IMG/VR virus record: IMGVR_UViG_3300008267_000005
Coordinates: 62,001-126,000 of that record
Strand: one strand, 5' to 3'
Length of the DNA stretch: 64,000 nucleotides
DNA from: a virus
A program made the translations under genes and the position numbers. Every line of letters starts with the position of its first letter. Positions within the stretch are counted from its first letter, which is position 1. The notes beneath the pieces were generated by a model that saw only the letters and a program-made list of their open reading frames with translations, had not been told where the DNA came from and ran no database searches. Positions 33,748-40,939 of this stretch are shown one piece after another.

Positions 33748-34245
33748 ATGATGAACATGGACCCACTTTTTGCAGGTAGATTAATCAGAACTTATAGTGG
33801 TCATTATTTTGATGTCTTTGACCCTAATCCTGATCATCTTGAGATAATAGATATTGCTCATTCATTATCCCTGTTATGCAGATTTGCAGGACATATAAAG
33901 AGCTTTTATTCAGTTGCTGAACATTCCATTTGGGTTTCAGAAAAAGTCTCAAAACAGCACGCTTTACAAGCTTTATTACATGATGCCAGTGAAGCATACT
34001 TAATTGATTTACCAAAACCCATAAAAGACGAGATTCCACAATACTTGGAGGTTGAGGATAAGCTCATGAAGGTTATCGGTAAAAAATTTGGATTTGATTA
34101 TCCTCTTTGTGATGAAGTAAAGCTTTATGATAGGGAGGCCTTATTTTTTGAATGGGAAAATAAAGTACTGAGCGACAACTTTCAATCAATGGATTCAGAA
34201 ACAGCCAAGAAACAATTTTTAGAAATTTACTACAAAATAAAATAA
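33748..34245 (+). CDS. HD-domain 5'-deoxynucleotidase-like phosphohydrolase (YfbR-like)
   Basis: 165 aa from ATG 33748 (MMNMDPLFAGRLIRTYSGHY). The HD metal site is visible as H in CRFAGHIK, AEHSIWVS and LLHDASEAYLIDLPKPIK, the pattern of YfbR-type enzymes that dephosphorylate dNMPs. This could adjust nucleotide pools, for instance removing unwanted dNMPs in a phage with modified bases. It is divergent from the cargo gene at 33722, sharing a TATATAT element. Confidence 0.8.
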   Translation: MMNMDPLFAGRLIRTYSGHYFDVFDPNPDHLEIIDIAHSLSLLCRFAGHIKSFYSVAEHSIWVSEKVSKQHALQALLHDASEAYLIDLPKPIKDEIPQYLEVEDKLMKVIGKKFGFDYPLCDEVKLYDREALFFEWENKVLSDNFQSMDSETAKKQFLEIYYKIK

Positions 34246-34251
34246 AAATTT

Positions 34252-34527
34252 ATGCCTAAAAGTAGAGTAAGAAAGAAAAATGGTAAAAAGGTAAAACATA
34301 CACCTAAACCAAAAGGCTTGTCAAAAACTAAGATGAAAAAACTCATGGAGATGATTCAAAGCCAAAATAAATCTTCAGAAGGAGGTGCAGTTTCTGAGAT
34401 TAGATCGGAAAATGAATCATTAGAAATATCTAGCGATTTCACAAAAAAATTAAACGTAAATCCAAGTAGTGAAATCGATTTATCAGGTCCGTCTTTAAGT
34501 GAAATTGACGAAAAAATAAGTGAATAA
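34252..34527 (+). CDS. Basic small protein
   Basis: 91 aa. A strongly basic N-terminus (MPKSRVRKKNGKKVKHTPKP) is followed by a Ser/Glu-rich tail (IDLSGPSLSEIDEKISE). It may bind nucleic acid. It follows the HD gene by six bases. Confidence 0.5.
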   Translation: MPKSRVRKKNGKKVKHTPKPKGLSKTKMKKLMEMIQSQNKSSEGGAVSEIRSENESLEISSDFTKKLNVNPSSEIDLSGPSLSEIDEKISE

Positions 34528-34582
34528 AGATTGAAGTTCAAAGTCTTTGAGGTTATATAGACTACTAAATAACTCAAACAAA

Positions 34583-34897
34583 ATGAATAGTCTTAAAGAC
34601 CAAGAACTAGAAAAAGTAATTGATTCTTCACAGAAATCTTTTATCCTATTTTCTGCAGATTGGTGTGGACCTTGCAAAATTATAAAACCAACATTGGAGA
34701 AAGTGTCAGAAGAATTTCAAAACGATTTCAATTTCGTAAAGGCAGATGTTGGAGAGGCTCAACTAACAACTAAAAAGTTTGGAATTAAAAATATTCCAAC
34801 ATGTGTGATCACCAGTGAGGGTAAAGAAGTTGCTAGATTTTCAGGAGTAAAATCAGAAGATCAAATAAAAATTTTCCTCCAGGAGAATCTAAATTGA
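34583..34897 (+). CDS. Thioredoxin
   Basis: 104 aa from ATG 34583 (MNSLKDQELEKVIDSS). ADWCGPCK carries the CxxC redox pair, NIPTCVIT has the cis-proline region, and FVKADVGE and the length are typical. An in-frame TTG 36 bases earlier would include the TATATAG box at 34554 and is rejected. Probably reduces ribonucleotide reductase or other phage or host enzymes. Confidence 0.92.
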   Translation: MNSLKDQELEKVIDSSQKSFILFSADWCGPCKIIKPTLEKVSEEFQNDFNFVKADVGEAQLTTKKFGIKNIPTCVITSEGKEVARFSGVKSEDQIKIFLQENLN

Positions 34898-34960
34898 AAC
34901 TTTGTATTACATTAGCGGTATCAAAATAAAACGTTCTTTCATTTCTTATTCTTTTTTTCT

Positions 34961-35255
34961 TGAAGCGGTTTAGAAGGATACTCCACAATTACGCAAAAAA
35001 AGCTGAGTATTAATCCCCAAGATTAGTACAAGGCACAAAGGTTTTAGTAGTGCTACAGAAAAAACGCCTGCAAAGGAAAACCACAGTAGATCGGGTCATT
35101 ATACCGGCCTAGAAATTAGGGTACGACTAGCTAACGTAATTAGCAATCCCTTTTAAAGATTTCTCAAGAAACAAAGAAATAACTAAATCTGAAGCGGTGT
35201 TTTGGGATACTTCACTTATTATCGAAAAAAACCCAAAACTAATATTCTCGGATTT
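34961..35255 (+). ncRNA. Structured non-coding RNA beside the Ro60 gene (Y-RNA candidate)
   Basis: The 459 bases 34898-35356 have no convincing reading frame. Two related segments start with TGAAGCGGT (34961 and 35190), each followed by a GGATACT element and an A7 run. In copy 2, TGAAG (35190-35194) pairs with CTTCA (35210-35214), and the enclosed GTTTTGGG (35199-35206) pairs with CCCAAAAC (35232-35239). That gives an H-type pseudoknot with an A-rich third loop. Copy 1 can form a weaker version (TGAAG/CTCCA). Between them GCTAA/TTAGC (35129-35143) forms a hairpin. Bacterial Ro genes are commonly next to their Y RNAs, hence the candidate assignment; no tRNA-like T arm was found. Confidence 0.5.
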
Positions 35256-35289
35256 TTTTTAAAGACTAGCAATAGTCATAAAAATTCTG

Positions 35290-35330
35290 GGATCTAAGTG
35301 TGAGATTTTTCACATTCTAGATCCTTTTTT
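35290..35330 (+). terminator. Strong intrinsic terminator before the Ro60 gene
   Basis: GGATCTA (35290-35296) pairs with TAGATCC (35318-35324), and AGTGTGA/TCACATT extends the stem with a single bulge; a TTTTTT run follows. It ends 27 bases before the Ro60 ATG, so the upstream RNA and the Ro60 mRNA are probably separate or attenuated. Confidence 0.85.
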
Positions 35331-35356
35331 ATTGTGTAATTTAAACCACAACTCTC

Positions 35357-36979
35357 ATGTCTAAATTAAGCGAATTTGGTATTAAAGAAACAGCTTTGTC
35401 TAGAAAAAACTCTGGAGACAAAGTTCAGAATTTCATGTCAGGAACATCTTACAAGATTTCTCCTTTACAAACATTGAAAATTGTAGCAGCTTCTTCGATT
35501 TTTGGAGAACCTCAATATTATCGGGATGGGATCAATTCTAATGCTACAATCAAAAATATCTCTACGATTATAGACCATTCAATTTTCCCGGATCTATTCA
35601 AAGATAAAAGATCTGCAGTGGATGTTTTTGAGCAGGCAATCGACAATTCGCTTTCTTTTGATTTCCAAGCTACATTGGACTTAGCCCTAGAACTCAGGAC
35701 TGAATATCTTATGAGATTAAACCCTTCGGTTATATTTGTTAGGGCACTTTCTCACGAGAGCAGGAAATCTTTTAATGAGATGAATCCTGGTTATATGAAA
35801 AACATCGGGAAGAAAATTGCAGAAAGACCTGATGACTTAACTAACCAGTTTGACTATTACATGTTTAAGAATGGAACAAAATCAAAGCTTCCATCCTTAA
35901 TTAAACGTACATGGGCGGAAAGATTAGAAGAGTATAGCAGATATCAGCTCAACAAGTACAAGGGCAAAAAACTCATTGACCTAGTAAGAATATCTCATGC
36001 TTCTAATGATGACATCAGTGAGCTTATGACAACTGGTAAGCTCAATATTTTAGAAACTGAAATGACCTGGGAAAGTCTTAAGTCTGCAGGTAAAAACTGG
36101 CAAGAGATTTTGAAGCAAATTACAGTTCCTCATATGGCTCTTCTGAAAAACCTAAGAGGAATTTTCAAAGAGATATCAGATCTTGATACCACCGTTAAAA
36201 TTCTAGATGGATTAAAATCTGGAGTTTTGAAAGGAAAGCAATTCCCATTTAGATATTGGTCAGCTTATAAAGCAGTTAAGTCTTCAGAAGAAGTAAACAA
36301 CAAAAGACTAATACTTGATGCTTTAGAAGAATGCTTAGATATAGCAGTAGCAAATATGCCTAAGCTTAAGGGTAAAGTTGCTTGTCTGTCTGACAATTCA
36401 GGTTCTGCTTGGGGATCTTGTCAGAGTGAATATGGATCAGTTACCGTAGCAGAAATTGCAAACCTTTCTTCTTTAATTACTGCAATGCAAGCAGACCAAG
36501 GTCTTGTTGGTGTTTTTGGTGATAAACTTTCATTAGAAGAGATCTCTAAAAGAAATGGTCTACTCACACAACTGGAAGAGACATCACAAAGAGGAAAAAT
36601 GCAAGGGGGATCTACTGAGAATGGTATTTGGGTATTTTGGGATCAAGCCATCACAGAAAAGATTCACTACGATACGGTCTTCATTTACTCTGATATGCAA
36701 GCGGGACACGGTGGTCTTTTCGGATTTTCAAACACTGTTGGCAGATCTCCTTATGGAACAACTAGTTCATCCACACACGTAGATGTTTTAAAGATGGTTG
36801 AAGTTTACAGAAAGAAGGTGAATCCTAAAGTAAATGTCTTCTCTGTTCAGGTTGCTGGATACGATAATTCAGTTCTTCCAGAAAATCTTTATAGAGGTGC
36901 AATTTTATCAGGTTGGACAGGAAAAGAACCTGTCTTTGCAAAAGCAATTATTGACATTTGGGATTCTATAGAATCCTGA
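35357..36979 (+). CDS. rsr: Ro60/TROVE-domain RNA-binding protein (Rsr-like)
   Basis: 540 aa. The N-terminal 340 residues form the TROVE HEAT-repeat ring. The signature TWAERLEEYSRYQLNKYKGK (185-204) followed by DLVRISHAS matches Ro60. The C-terminal von Willebrand A domain has an intact MIDAS start DNSGS (346-350) and IYSDMQAG later. Ro proteins bind Y RNAs and misfolded RNAs and, in bacteria, can gate PNPase. Length matches cellular Ro (about 530). It lies downstream of a structured RNA and terminator and upstream of another terminator, a stand-alone unit. In a phage it could control RNA decay or RNA quality. Confidence 0.92.
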   Translation: MSKLSEFGIKETALSRKNSGDKVQNFMSGTSYKISPLQTLKIVAASSIFGEPQYYRDGINSNATIKNISTIIDHSIFPDLFKDKRSAVDVFEQAIDNSLSFDFQATLDLALELRTEYLMRLNPSVIFVRALSHESRKSFNEMNPGYMKNIGKKIAERPDDLTNQFDYYMFKNGTKSKLPSLIKRTWAERLEEYSRYQLNKYKGKKLIDLVRISHASNDDISELMTTGKLNILETEMTWESLKSAGKNWQEILKQITVPHMALLKNLRGIFKEISDLDTTVKILDGLKSGVLKGKQFPFRYWSAYKAVKSSEEVNNKRLILDALEECLDIAVANMPKLKGKVACLSDNSGSAWGSCQSEYGSVTVAEIANLSSLITAMQADQGLVGVFGDKLSLEEISKRNGLLTQLEETSQRGKMQGGSTENGIWVFWDQAITEKIHYDTVFIYSDMQAGHGGLFGFSNTVGRSPYGTTSSSTHVDVLKMVEVYRKKVNPKVNVFSVQVAGYDNSVLPENLYRGAILSGWTGKEPVFAKAIIDIWDSIES

Positions 36980-37000
36980 GTTTTTGTGCCATATCAACCA

Positions 37001-37026
37001 AATCCCGCTCAGGCGGGATTTTTTGT
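37001..37026. terminator. Terminator after the Ro60 gene
   Basis: AATCCCGC (37001-37008), loop TCAG, GCGGGATT (37013-37020), then TTTTTG: a perfect 8-bp GC-rich stem. Confidence 0.9.
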
Positions 37027-37073
37027 TTCTCTAAGATACATATGTAGACAAAACTAAATAATCTTATCAAAAC

Positions 37074-37220
37074 ATGGCTAAACCTAAGAAAAGTGAATCC
37101 ACTAGTACATTCAGAAAGAAAGCAAAGAAATGTAATAAAGGGATACATTCTAAGTGTAAATCTAGTAAAAACAAAAAATCTAAGAATTACAAAAAAGTTT
37201 ACGTTGGCCAGGGAAGATAA
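37074..37220 (+). CDS. Tiny lysine-rich protein
   Basis: 48 aa (MAKPKKSESTSTFRKKAKKC at the start, then NKGIHSKCKS and a basic tail KNYKKVYVGQGR). About a third of residues are Lys/Arg and there are two cysteines. A nucleic-acid-binding or DNA-condensing role is likely from composition. It is followed five bases later by the late box of the next gene. Confidence 0.55.
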   Translation: MAKPKKSESTSTFRKKAKKCNKGIHSKCKSSKNKKSKNYKKVYVGQGR

Positions 37221-37241
37221 ATAGATATATAATTAAAAAAG

Positions 37242-37586
37242 ATGAGGCATTTAAAAATATACGAAGATTATGGTTTTGAAACCATGCCAGTTGAAACTAC
37301 TCCAGTTCACTTTGAAGCTGAATCTACCGACATCACCCAAGGTGATGCTTATACCGAGGGAAACTACTTTGTAAATTTTGAAAATTCTGAAGGCATGCCT
37401 ACAACAATCGAAATAGGTGGTGCATTAGAACCAGAATACACTGGAGGATCAATGGTTAGCAAAATGGAGATGGTTCCAGATTCTAGTTCAGACGGAAAAC
37501 AGTATTCAATTATTGGTTACTACGAAAAATCTTCAGATATCCCAACAGGATACGATCTTAAGAAAGTTCTAATCGAGGAAGTTTAA
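37242..37586 (+). CDS. Small acidic protein with capsid-targeting-like start
   Basis: 114 aa: MRHLKIYEDYGFETMPVE fits the MKHhKhFExF form loosely. The rest is acidic and beta-rich (GNYFVNFENSEGMPTTIEIG). TATATAA at 37226-37232 precedes the ATG by nine bases. Function unknown. Confidence 0.55.
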   Translation: MRHLKIYEDYGFETMPVETTPVHFEAESTDITQGDAYTEGNYFVNFENSEGMPTTIEIGGALEPEYTGGSMVSKMEMVPDSSSDGKQYSIIGYYEKSSDIPTGYDLKKVLIEEV

Positions 37587-37598
37587 TCAAGCATTTTT

Positions 37599-37895
37599 AT
37601 GGCAATCAAGATTTATTGTGAATTCGATGAATTCAGCTATGAGGAGAAAGATATCTTCTCATACTTTGAAGAAGATGAAATTGAGAGACCAGACTACGAA
37701 GATCTCTGGGATGATCCAGCATCAGATTTAGACAATTTAGCCCTAAACAGAAGCTCAATCAGGGAAGATGCTAATTTTTATATTGTCTGTGATACAGAAG
37801 ATGAAGAAATAGCCGAAGATGTTGCATCTTATTTAGGCAAACCAACTAAAATTTTCATCGAAGAACTTCATAAAATATTTTTTTCAGTACTTTAA
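37599..37895 (+). CDS. Acidic hypothetical protein
   Basis: 98 aa, with about 30 per cent Asp/Glu (EFDEFSYEEKDIFSYFEEDE). Possibly a DNA mimic; no family recognised. It ends just before the tRNA promoter region. Confidence 0.5.
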   Translation: MAIKIYCEFDEFSYEEKDIFSYFEEDEIERPDYEDLWDDPASDLDNLALNRSSIREDANFYIVCDTEDEEIAEDVASYLGKPTKIFIEELHKIFFSVL

Positions 37896-37930
37896 TTTGT
37901 TATCTTTGTGAAACAAAAGCATTCACAAAG
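37878..37930 (+). promoter_or_regulatory. Promoter and operator-like dyad of the tRNA cluster
   Basis: T7 run (37878-37884), 16 bases, then TATCTTTG (37901-37908), a perfect TAnnTTTG Bacteroidota -7 element. A perfect 9-bp inverted repeat, CTTTGTGAA (37904-37912) and TTCACAAAG (37922-37930), overlaps the -7 element and start region. It could be an operator or a 5' hairpin. Confidence 0.6.
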
Positions 37931-37943
37931 GTATAAAACACAA

Positions 37944-38003
37944 ATGATAGGAAAATCAATTTCATTAAGGCTAATATTAAGGTCGTTCATAAGACGATTT
38001 TAA
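37944..38003 (+). CDS. Putative attenuator leader peptide
   Basis: 19 codons, ATG 37944 to TAA 38001-38003: MIGKSISLRLILRSFIRRF. It is rich in codons read by the tRNAs encoded downstream: ATA three times, TTA twice, AGG twice, AGA once. Its stop lies directly beside the antiterminator arm at 38003-38010, the geometry of classical leader-peptide attenuation. Translation is not proven. Confidence 0.5.
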   Translation: MIGKSISLRLILRSFIRRF

Positions 38004-38073
38004 AAGGTCCTAATTTTGATATTCCATCTTAAATATATCAAAAACCGGGACCTTTAAAAGTTCCGGTTTTTTT
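38003..38073 (+). promoter_or_regulatory. Terminator/antiterminator switch upstream of tRNA-Arg
   Basis: Terminator: AAAACCGGGAC (38041-38051) pairs with GTTCCGGTTTT (38060-38070), 11 bp with one G-T pair, then a T run to 38073. Antiterminator: AAAGGTCC (38003-38010) pairs perfectly with GGACCTTT (38048-38055), extendable with TTTT/AAAA after one mismatch. The two share 38048-38051 and are mutually exclusive. A ribosome at the leader stop would cover the 38003-38010 arm and favour termination; one stalled upstream would favour readthrough. Confidence 0.6.
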
Positions 38074-38103
38074 GTTCTTTGAAGTAGTGGTAAAATAATT
38101 TAA

Positions 38104-38175
38104 GCCCCCGTAGTTCAACGGATAGAACATGTGACTTCTAATCTCAAAATGTGGGTTCGATTCCCGCCAGGGGTA
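38104..38175 (+). tRNA. tRNA-Arg (UCU)
   Basis: Acceptor GCCCCCG with CAGGGGT (one C-A mismatch), D arm GTTC/GAAC, anticodon loop CTTCTAA giving UCU (AGA/AGG), T arm GTGGG-TTCGATT-CCCGC, discriminator A. No encoded CCA. First tRNA after the attenuator. Confidence 0.9.
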
Positions 38176-38180
38176 CTTTT

Positions 38181-38188
38181 TATATATA
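38181..38188 (+). promoter_or_regulatory. Late-type TATATATA box before the endonuclease gene
   Basis: TATATATA immediately after tRNA-Arg and seven bases before the ATG at 38196. It gives the inserted gene its own late-type signal inside the tRNA cluster. Confidence 0.5.
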
Positions 38189-38195
38189 GTTTAGT

Positions 38196-38846
38196 ATGAA
38201 TTGTAAATATTGTAAAGAAGATAAAAATATATTTGGATTAAAAAATCACGAGTCTTATTGCAAAATGAATCCAGAAAGAAAGAGTAAAGCTGGAGAAAAT
38301 AACCCAATGTTTGGAAAAAAATCTAATGCTTCCAATCAATATATAAAATCTAAAGAAATGGGGCTCTCATTTCCTTTATTAGCCCAAGAAACCAGAAAAA
38401 AAATATCAGACTCTAAAAAGGGTGAAAAATGGACACTTGAAAGGAAAAAAAAGCATTCAGAAAAAATGAAAAAAACAGTTCTTGAAAACCCACACTCTTA
38501 TTCAGCTAATAACGTTTCAGGTAGAACTAAAATTTTTGAATATAAGGGATTTAAGCTTAAAGGAAAATGGGAGCTAGATGTAGCAAAATGGCTCGACATT
38601 CATGAAATACAATGGACAAATAAAATTACAAAACCATTCGACTATTTTTGGATAGGGAATATTCATTACTATTTTCCTGATTTTTATTTGCCAAAAATTG
38701 ATGCTTATATCGAGGTAAAAGGCTATGAAAGAGATCGTGATAGAGAAAAGTGGAAATGCGTAAATAATCTTATAATAATCAAAAAAGAGGAGATTGAACA
38801 GATAAGAAGAGGAATATATGAAATTCCCACAAAATATTTATCATAA
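38196..38846 (+). CDS. Homing-endonuclease-like protein (NUMOD3-like plus PD-(D/E)xK-type nuclease)
   Basis: 216 aa. The N-terminus has a C..C..H..C zinc-finger-like set (MNCKYCKEDKNIFGLKNHES). NUMOD3-like DNA-binding repeats follow (NNPMFGKKSN, then TRKKISDSKKGEKW). The C-terminal nuclease-like domain runs GKWELDVAKWLDIHEIQW, YYFPDFYLPKIDAYIEVKG; PDF and IEVKG fit the D ... ExK catalytic core. Such free-standing nucleases insert between phage tRNA genes and spread by cutting alleles lacking them. It separates tRNA-Arg from tRNA-Met. Confidence 0.75.
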   Translation: MNCKYCKEDKNIFGLKNHESYCKMNPERKSKAGENNPMFGKKSNASNQYIKSKEMGLSFPLLAQETRKKISDSKKGEKWTLERKKKHSEKMKKTVLENPHSYSANNVSGRTKIFEYKGFKLKGKWELDVAKWLDIHEIQWTNKITKPFDYFWIGNIHYYFPDFYLPKIDAYIEVKGYERDRDREKWKCVNNLIIIKKEEIEQIRRGIYEIPTKYLS

Positions 38847-38847
38847 A

Positions 38848-38922
38848 GTTCCCTTAGCTCAGTTGGTTAGTAGCAACGGTCTCATAAACCGTAGGTCGTA
38901 GGTTCGATCCCTACAGGGAACA
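38848..38922 (+). tRNA. tRNA-Met (CAU)
   Basis: Acceptor GTTCCCT/AGGGAAC, D arm GCTC with AGTTGGTTAGTA loop, anticodon arm ACGGT-CTCATAA-ACCGT (CAU), T arm GTAGG-TTCGATC-CCTAC, discriminator A. The D loop resembles elongator Met; a lysidine-modified Ile role for CAU cannot be excluded. It begins two bases after the endonuclease stop. Confidence 0.9.
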
Positions 38923-38934
38923 CATTTTTAAAAT

Positions 38935-39010
38935 CGAGACATAGCTCAATGGTAAGAGCAGGATCCTTATACGATCAAGGCTATGAGTTCAAGTCTCATT
39001 GTCTCGACCA
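38935..39010 (+). tRNA. tRNA-Ile (UAU)
   Basis: Acceptor CGAGACA/TGTCTCG, D arm GCTC/GAGC, anticodon arm GGATC-CTTATAC-GATCA (27-43 mismatch) giving UAU for AUA, T arm ATGAG-TTCAAGT-CTCAT, discriminator A and an encoded CCA (39008-39010). UAU anticodons are rare in bacteria, which usually read AUA with lysidine-CAU. AUA is frequent in these AT-rich genes. Confidence 0.85.
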
Positions 39011-39013
39011 TTT

Positions 39014-39097
39014 GCCCGGGTGGTGGAATTGGTAGTCACGCAGCACTTAAAATGCTGTAACCATTTGGTTGTACGGGTTCGATTCCCGTCCCGGGTA
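39014..39097 (+). tRNA. tRNA-Leu (UAA)
   Basis: Acceptor GCCCGGG/CCCGGGT, anticodon arm CAGCA-CTTAAAA-TGCTG (UAA, reads UUA/UUG), a long class II variable arm (TAACCATTTGGTTGT), T arm ACGGG-TTCGATT-CCCGT. UUA is an abundant codon here. Confidence 0.93.
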
Positions 39098-39103
39098 CTT
39101 CCT

Positions 39104-39388
39104 TTACATATTCCAAGAAGGATTAGCTACAATTAGCTTTCCGTTCTCAATTCTAGGAATAGGCTTAGTTGAGTAAGCATCATCATATTCTATTTGGTCA
39201 GGATAGAATTTCTGTCCTTGGAACATAATATAATTTTGTTCATCCTCTTCTTTTCCTCTGTGACTCCATCCTTGGCCCTTCATTGAGTCTTGTGCAGCAT
39301 CATCAATAGTAGGATTTCCGAAAATACTATTCCAGAACCCCTCGTTAATCTTGGTTCCAAAATTTCCAAATTTTCTTATGTGTTTCAT
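39104..39388 (-). CDS. Small putative capsid-cargo protein
   Basis: 94 aa. The N-terminus MKHIRKFGNFGTKINEGFW is a good form of the shared targeting motif, with a predicted cut after INE. The short mature part (SIFGNPTIDDAAQDSMKGQG and on) ends in a beta-rich segment. TATATAT at 39406-39412 lies upstream on this strand. Convergent with the tRNA cluster. Confidence 0.65.
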   Translation of the reverse strand: MKHIRKFGNFGTKINEGFWNSIFGNPTIDDAAQDSMKGQGWSHRGKEEDEQNYIMFQGQKFYPDQIEYDDAYSTKPIPRIENGKLIVANPSWNM

Positions 39389-39443
39389 TGATTAATTAGA
39401 TGTTTTATATATCTGATTGTGACGAATATGTAATCACAGGTCA

Positions 39444-39472
39444 CAAAAAAAGGGATAGAATTTATCCCTTTT
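39444..39472. terminator. Terminator of the 39490-40893 gene
   Basis: Leftward reading: AAAGGGATA, loop AATTC, TATCCCTTT, then a T run. The A run on the other side also makes it usable rightward. Confidence 0.8.
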
Positions 39473-39489
39473 AAATATTGTATTTTTTG

Positions 39490-40893
39490 TTATGCTGATA
39501 GTTTTTGAACCAATTCTGGGGTGATATCTCCATTTTTTGCTTCTAAACCATACTCTTTCTTGATAGCTTTAATGACTGCTGTTCTGCTTGGTCCTATGAA
39601 GAATTTACTAGTTTTGCCGAAGTTGGATTTTTTCCATTCTTCCATAGCTGATATTTCTTTATTATCAGTAAATTTATCATATATCAAAGAGAAAACCTTT
39701 TTGGTTAGTTCTAGATTTTCACCTGTTGGTGAAGATCCAGTTGCTTTGATCGTTTTTTCTAATTTTAAAGTAGACTCTTTTTTCTCTTCTTCTTTTTTGT
39801 CTTCTGTTTTTTCGACCTTTGAGATAATCTGATCCCCTGTTTTAGCAAAAAGATTTCCTTCCTTATCTTTAAAGGTGTATTTAGCCTCGTCTCCTATACC
39901 TACTATTTTACTGATTTCCCCCTCAGCTTCAGTTCCATCATCTTTTTTGTATTTAACTGTATCACCAACTTTTAGAGAAGAATGAAATGTGTCTCTTCCT
40001 GCTTTAGCTAAAACTGCATCATCAACGACTTTAGCTTTTTTCTCAAGTTCTGCTATTCCAGTTATCACGCTAGATAAGTCTTCAGCGGTTTTCTTTTCAA
40101 TACCAATTTTGAAAAGCTCATCTTTTTGTATTTTACTAACCTCTTCAGATGTTTTAGCTATTTCTTCACCCAGTTCCTTAATCTTTTCTTTTCTAGCTTT
40201 TTTGTTTTTCATTTTTTCCCACTCTTCTTCAGTTTTCAGAAGCTTGGTAATTTCATCAAATCTTTTTACCACTTCTTCAGCTTTAGCTTTAAGTGTTTCT
40301 GTACTAGGATTAGTTTTCTGAAGCTGCATTTCAGTGTAGGTTGGCTTCATTTGTTGAACCAAATCCTCTCTTTCATCTTCAAATGTTTTCTTTTCGAATA
40401 GAAGAGGGTAAGTGAACTGCTCAAACATTTGAACGTGGTTTTTACCTAATCCTTGAATATTTTCGTTAGTTCCTTCTTTTTTAGCAATATCTCTATATCC
40501 GAATATTTGTGTAGCTATTGCTGTGTCTATTACCTCTTTCTTACTCTTAGCATCTTCACTTGATGCAACTGAAGTAAATAAATCCCCAATTTTCTTAGCA
40601 AGATCTTTAATACCAGTTTTAACATCTGCATACTTAGCATCAACAGTTTCAGCTACCTTGTTAAGCATAGCGGCCATTTTCTCACCTCTTTTAGCTGGGT
40701 CTTTTTCTTCGTTAACCTCAATCAAATCAGTAACTACATCTTTGTAATTAGGAGACTTTGAAACGAGAAACATATAAAGTTTAGTGTAAGCAGAGATTAT
40801 TTGTGAAATTGTTTTGATTGAAGTTTCGCTTTCATTGATTGTTCCGCTAAGTGTTTCCAAGTAGCTACTAAATCTGAGAATGTTTTTTTCCAT
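39490..40893 (-). CDS. Large helical putative capsid-cargo protein with KOW-like domain
   Basis: 467 aa. N-terminus MEKNILRFSSYLETLSGTIN followed by ESE (candidate cut after TINE). Long Lys/Glu-rich helices (about 40-290) precede a small SH3/KOW-like barrel (VGDTVKYKKDDGTEAEGEIS, about 310-360), a charged linker, and a C-terminal helical domain (FFIGPSRTAVIKAIKKEYGL) vaguely like a peptidoglycan-binding repeat. TATATAT at 40914-40920 lies upstream. Probably an abundant internal head protein; function unknown. Confidence 0.65.
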   Translation of the reverse strand: MEKNILRFSSYLETLSGTINESETSIKTISQIISAYTKLYMFLVSKSPNYKDVVTDLIEVNEEKDPAKRGEKMAAMLNKVAETVDAKYADVKTGIKDLAKKIGDLFTSVASSEDAKSKKEVIDTAIATQIFGYRDIAKKEGTNENIQGLGKNHVQMFEQFTYPLLFEKKTFEDEREDLVQQMKPTYTEMQLQKTNPSTETLKAKAEEVVKRFDEITKLLKTEEEWEKMKNKKARKEKIKELGEEIAKTSEEVSKIQKDELFKIGIEKKTAEDLSSVITGIAELEKKAKVVDDAVLAKAGRDTFHSSLKVGDTVKYKKDDGTEAEGEISKIVGIGDEAKYTFKDKEGNLFAKTGDQIISKVEKTEDKKEEEKKESTLKLEKTIKATGSSPTGENLELTKKVFSLIYDKFTDNKEISAMEEWKKSNFGKTSKFFIGPSRTAVIKAIKKEYGLEAKNGDITPELVQKLSA

Positions 40894-40939
40894 TGATGAT
40901 TTTTTTAGTAAAATATATATCCTTTCGGTGCTATTTTTT

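Noticed and set aside
33723-33758. Longer N-terminus for the leftward gene at 32979-33722
   Set aside because: The extension overlaps the late-type box and the divergent gene; MIKRFADYLNES fits the shared N-terminal motif.
34898-35356. YrlA-type Y RNA with tRNA-like module
   Set aside because: No GGTTCRA-type T arm or acceptor-like stem could be found, so only a general Ro-associated RNA is proposed.
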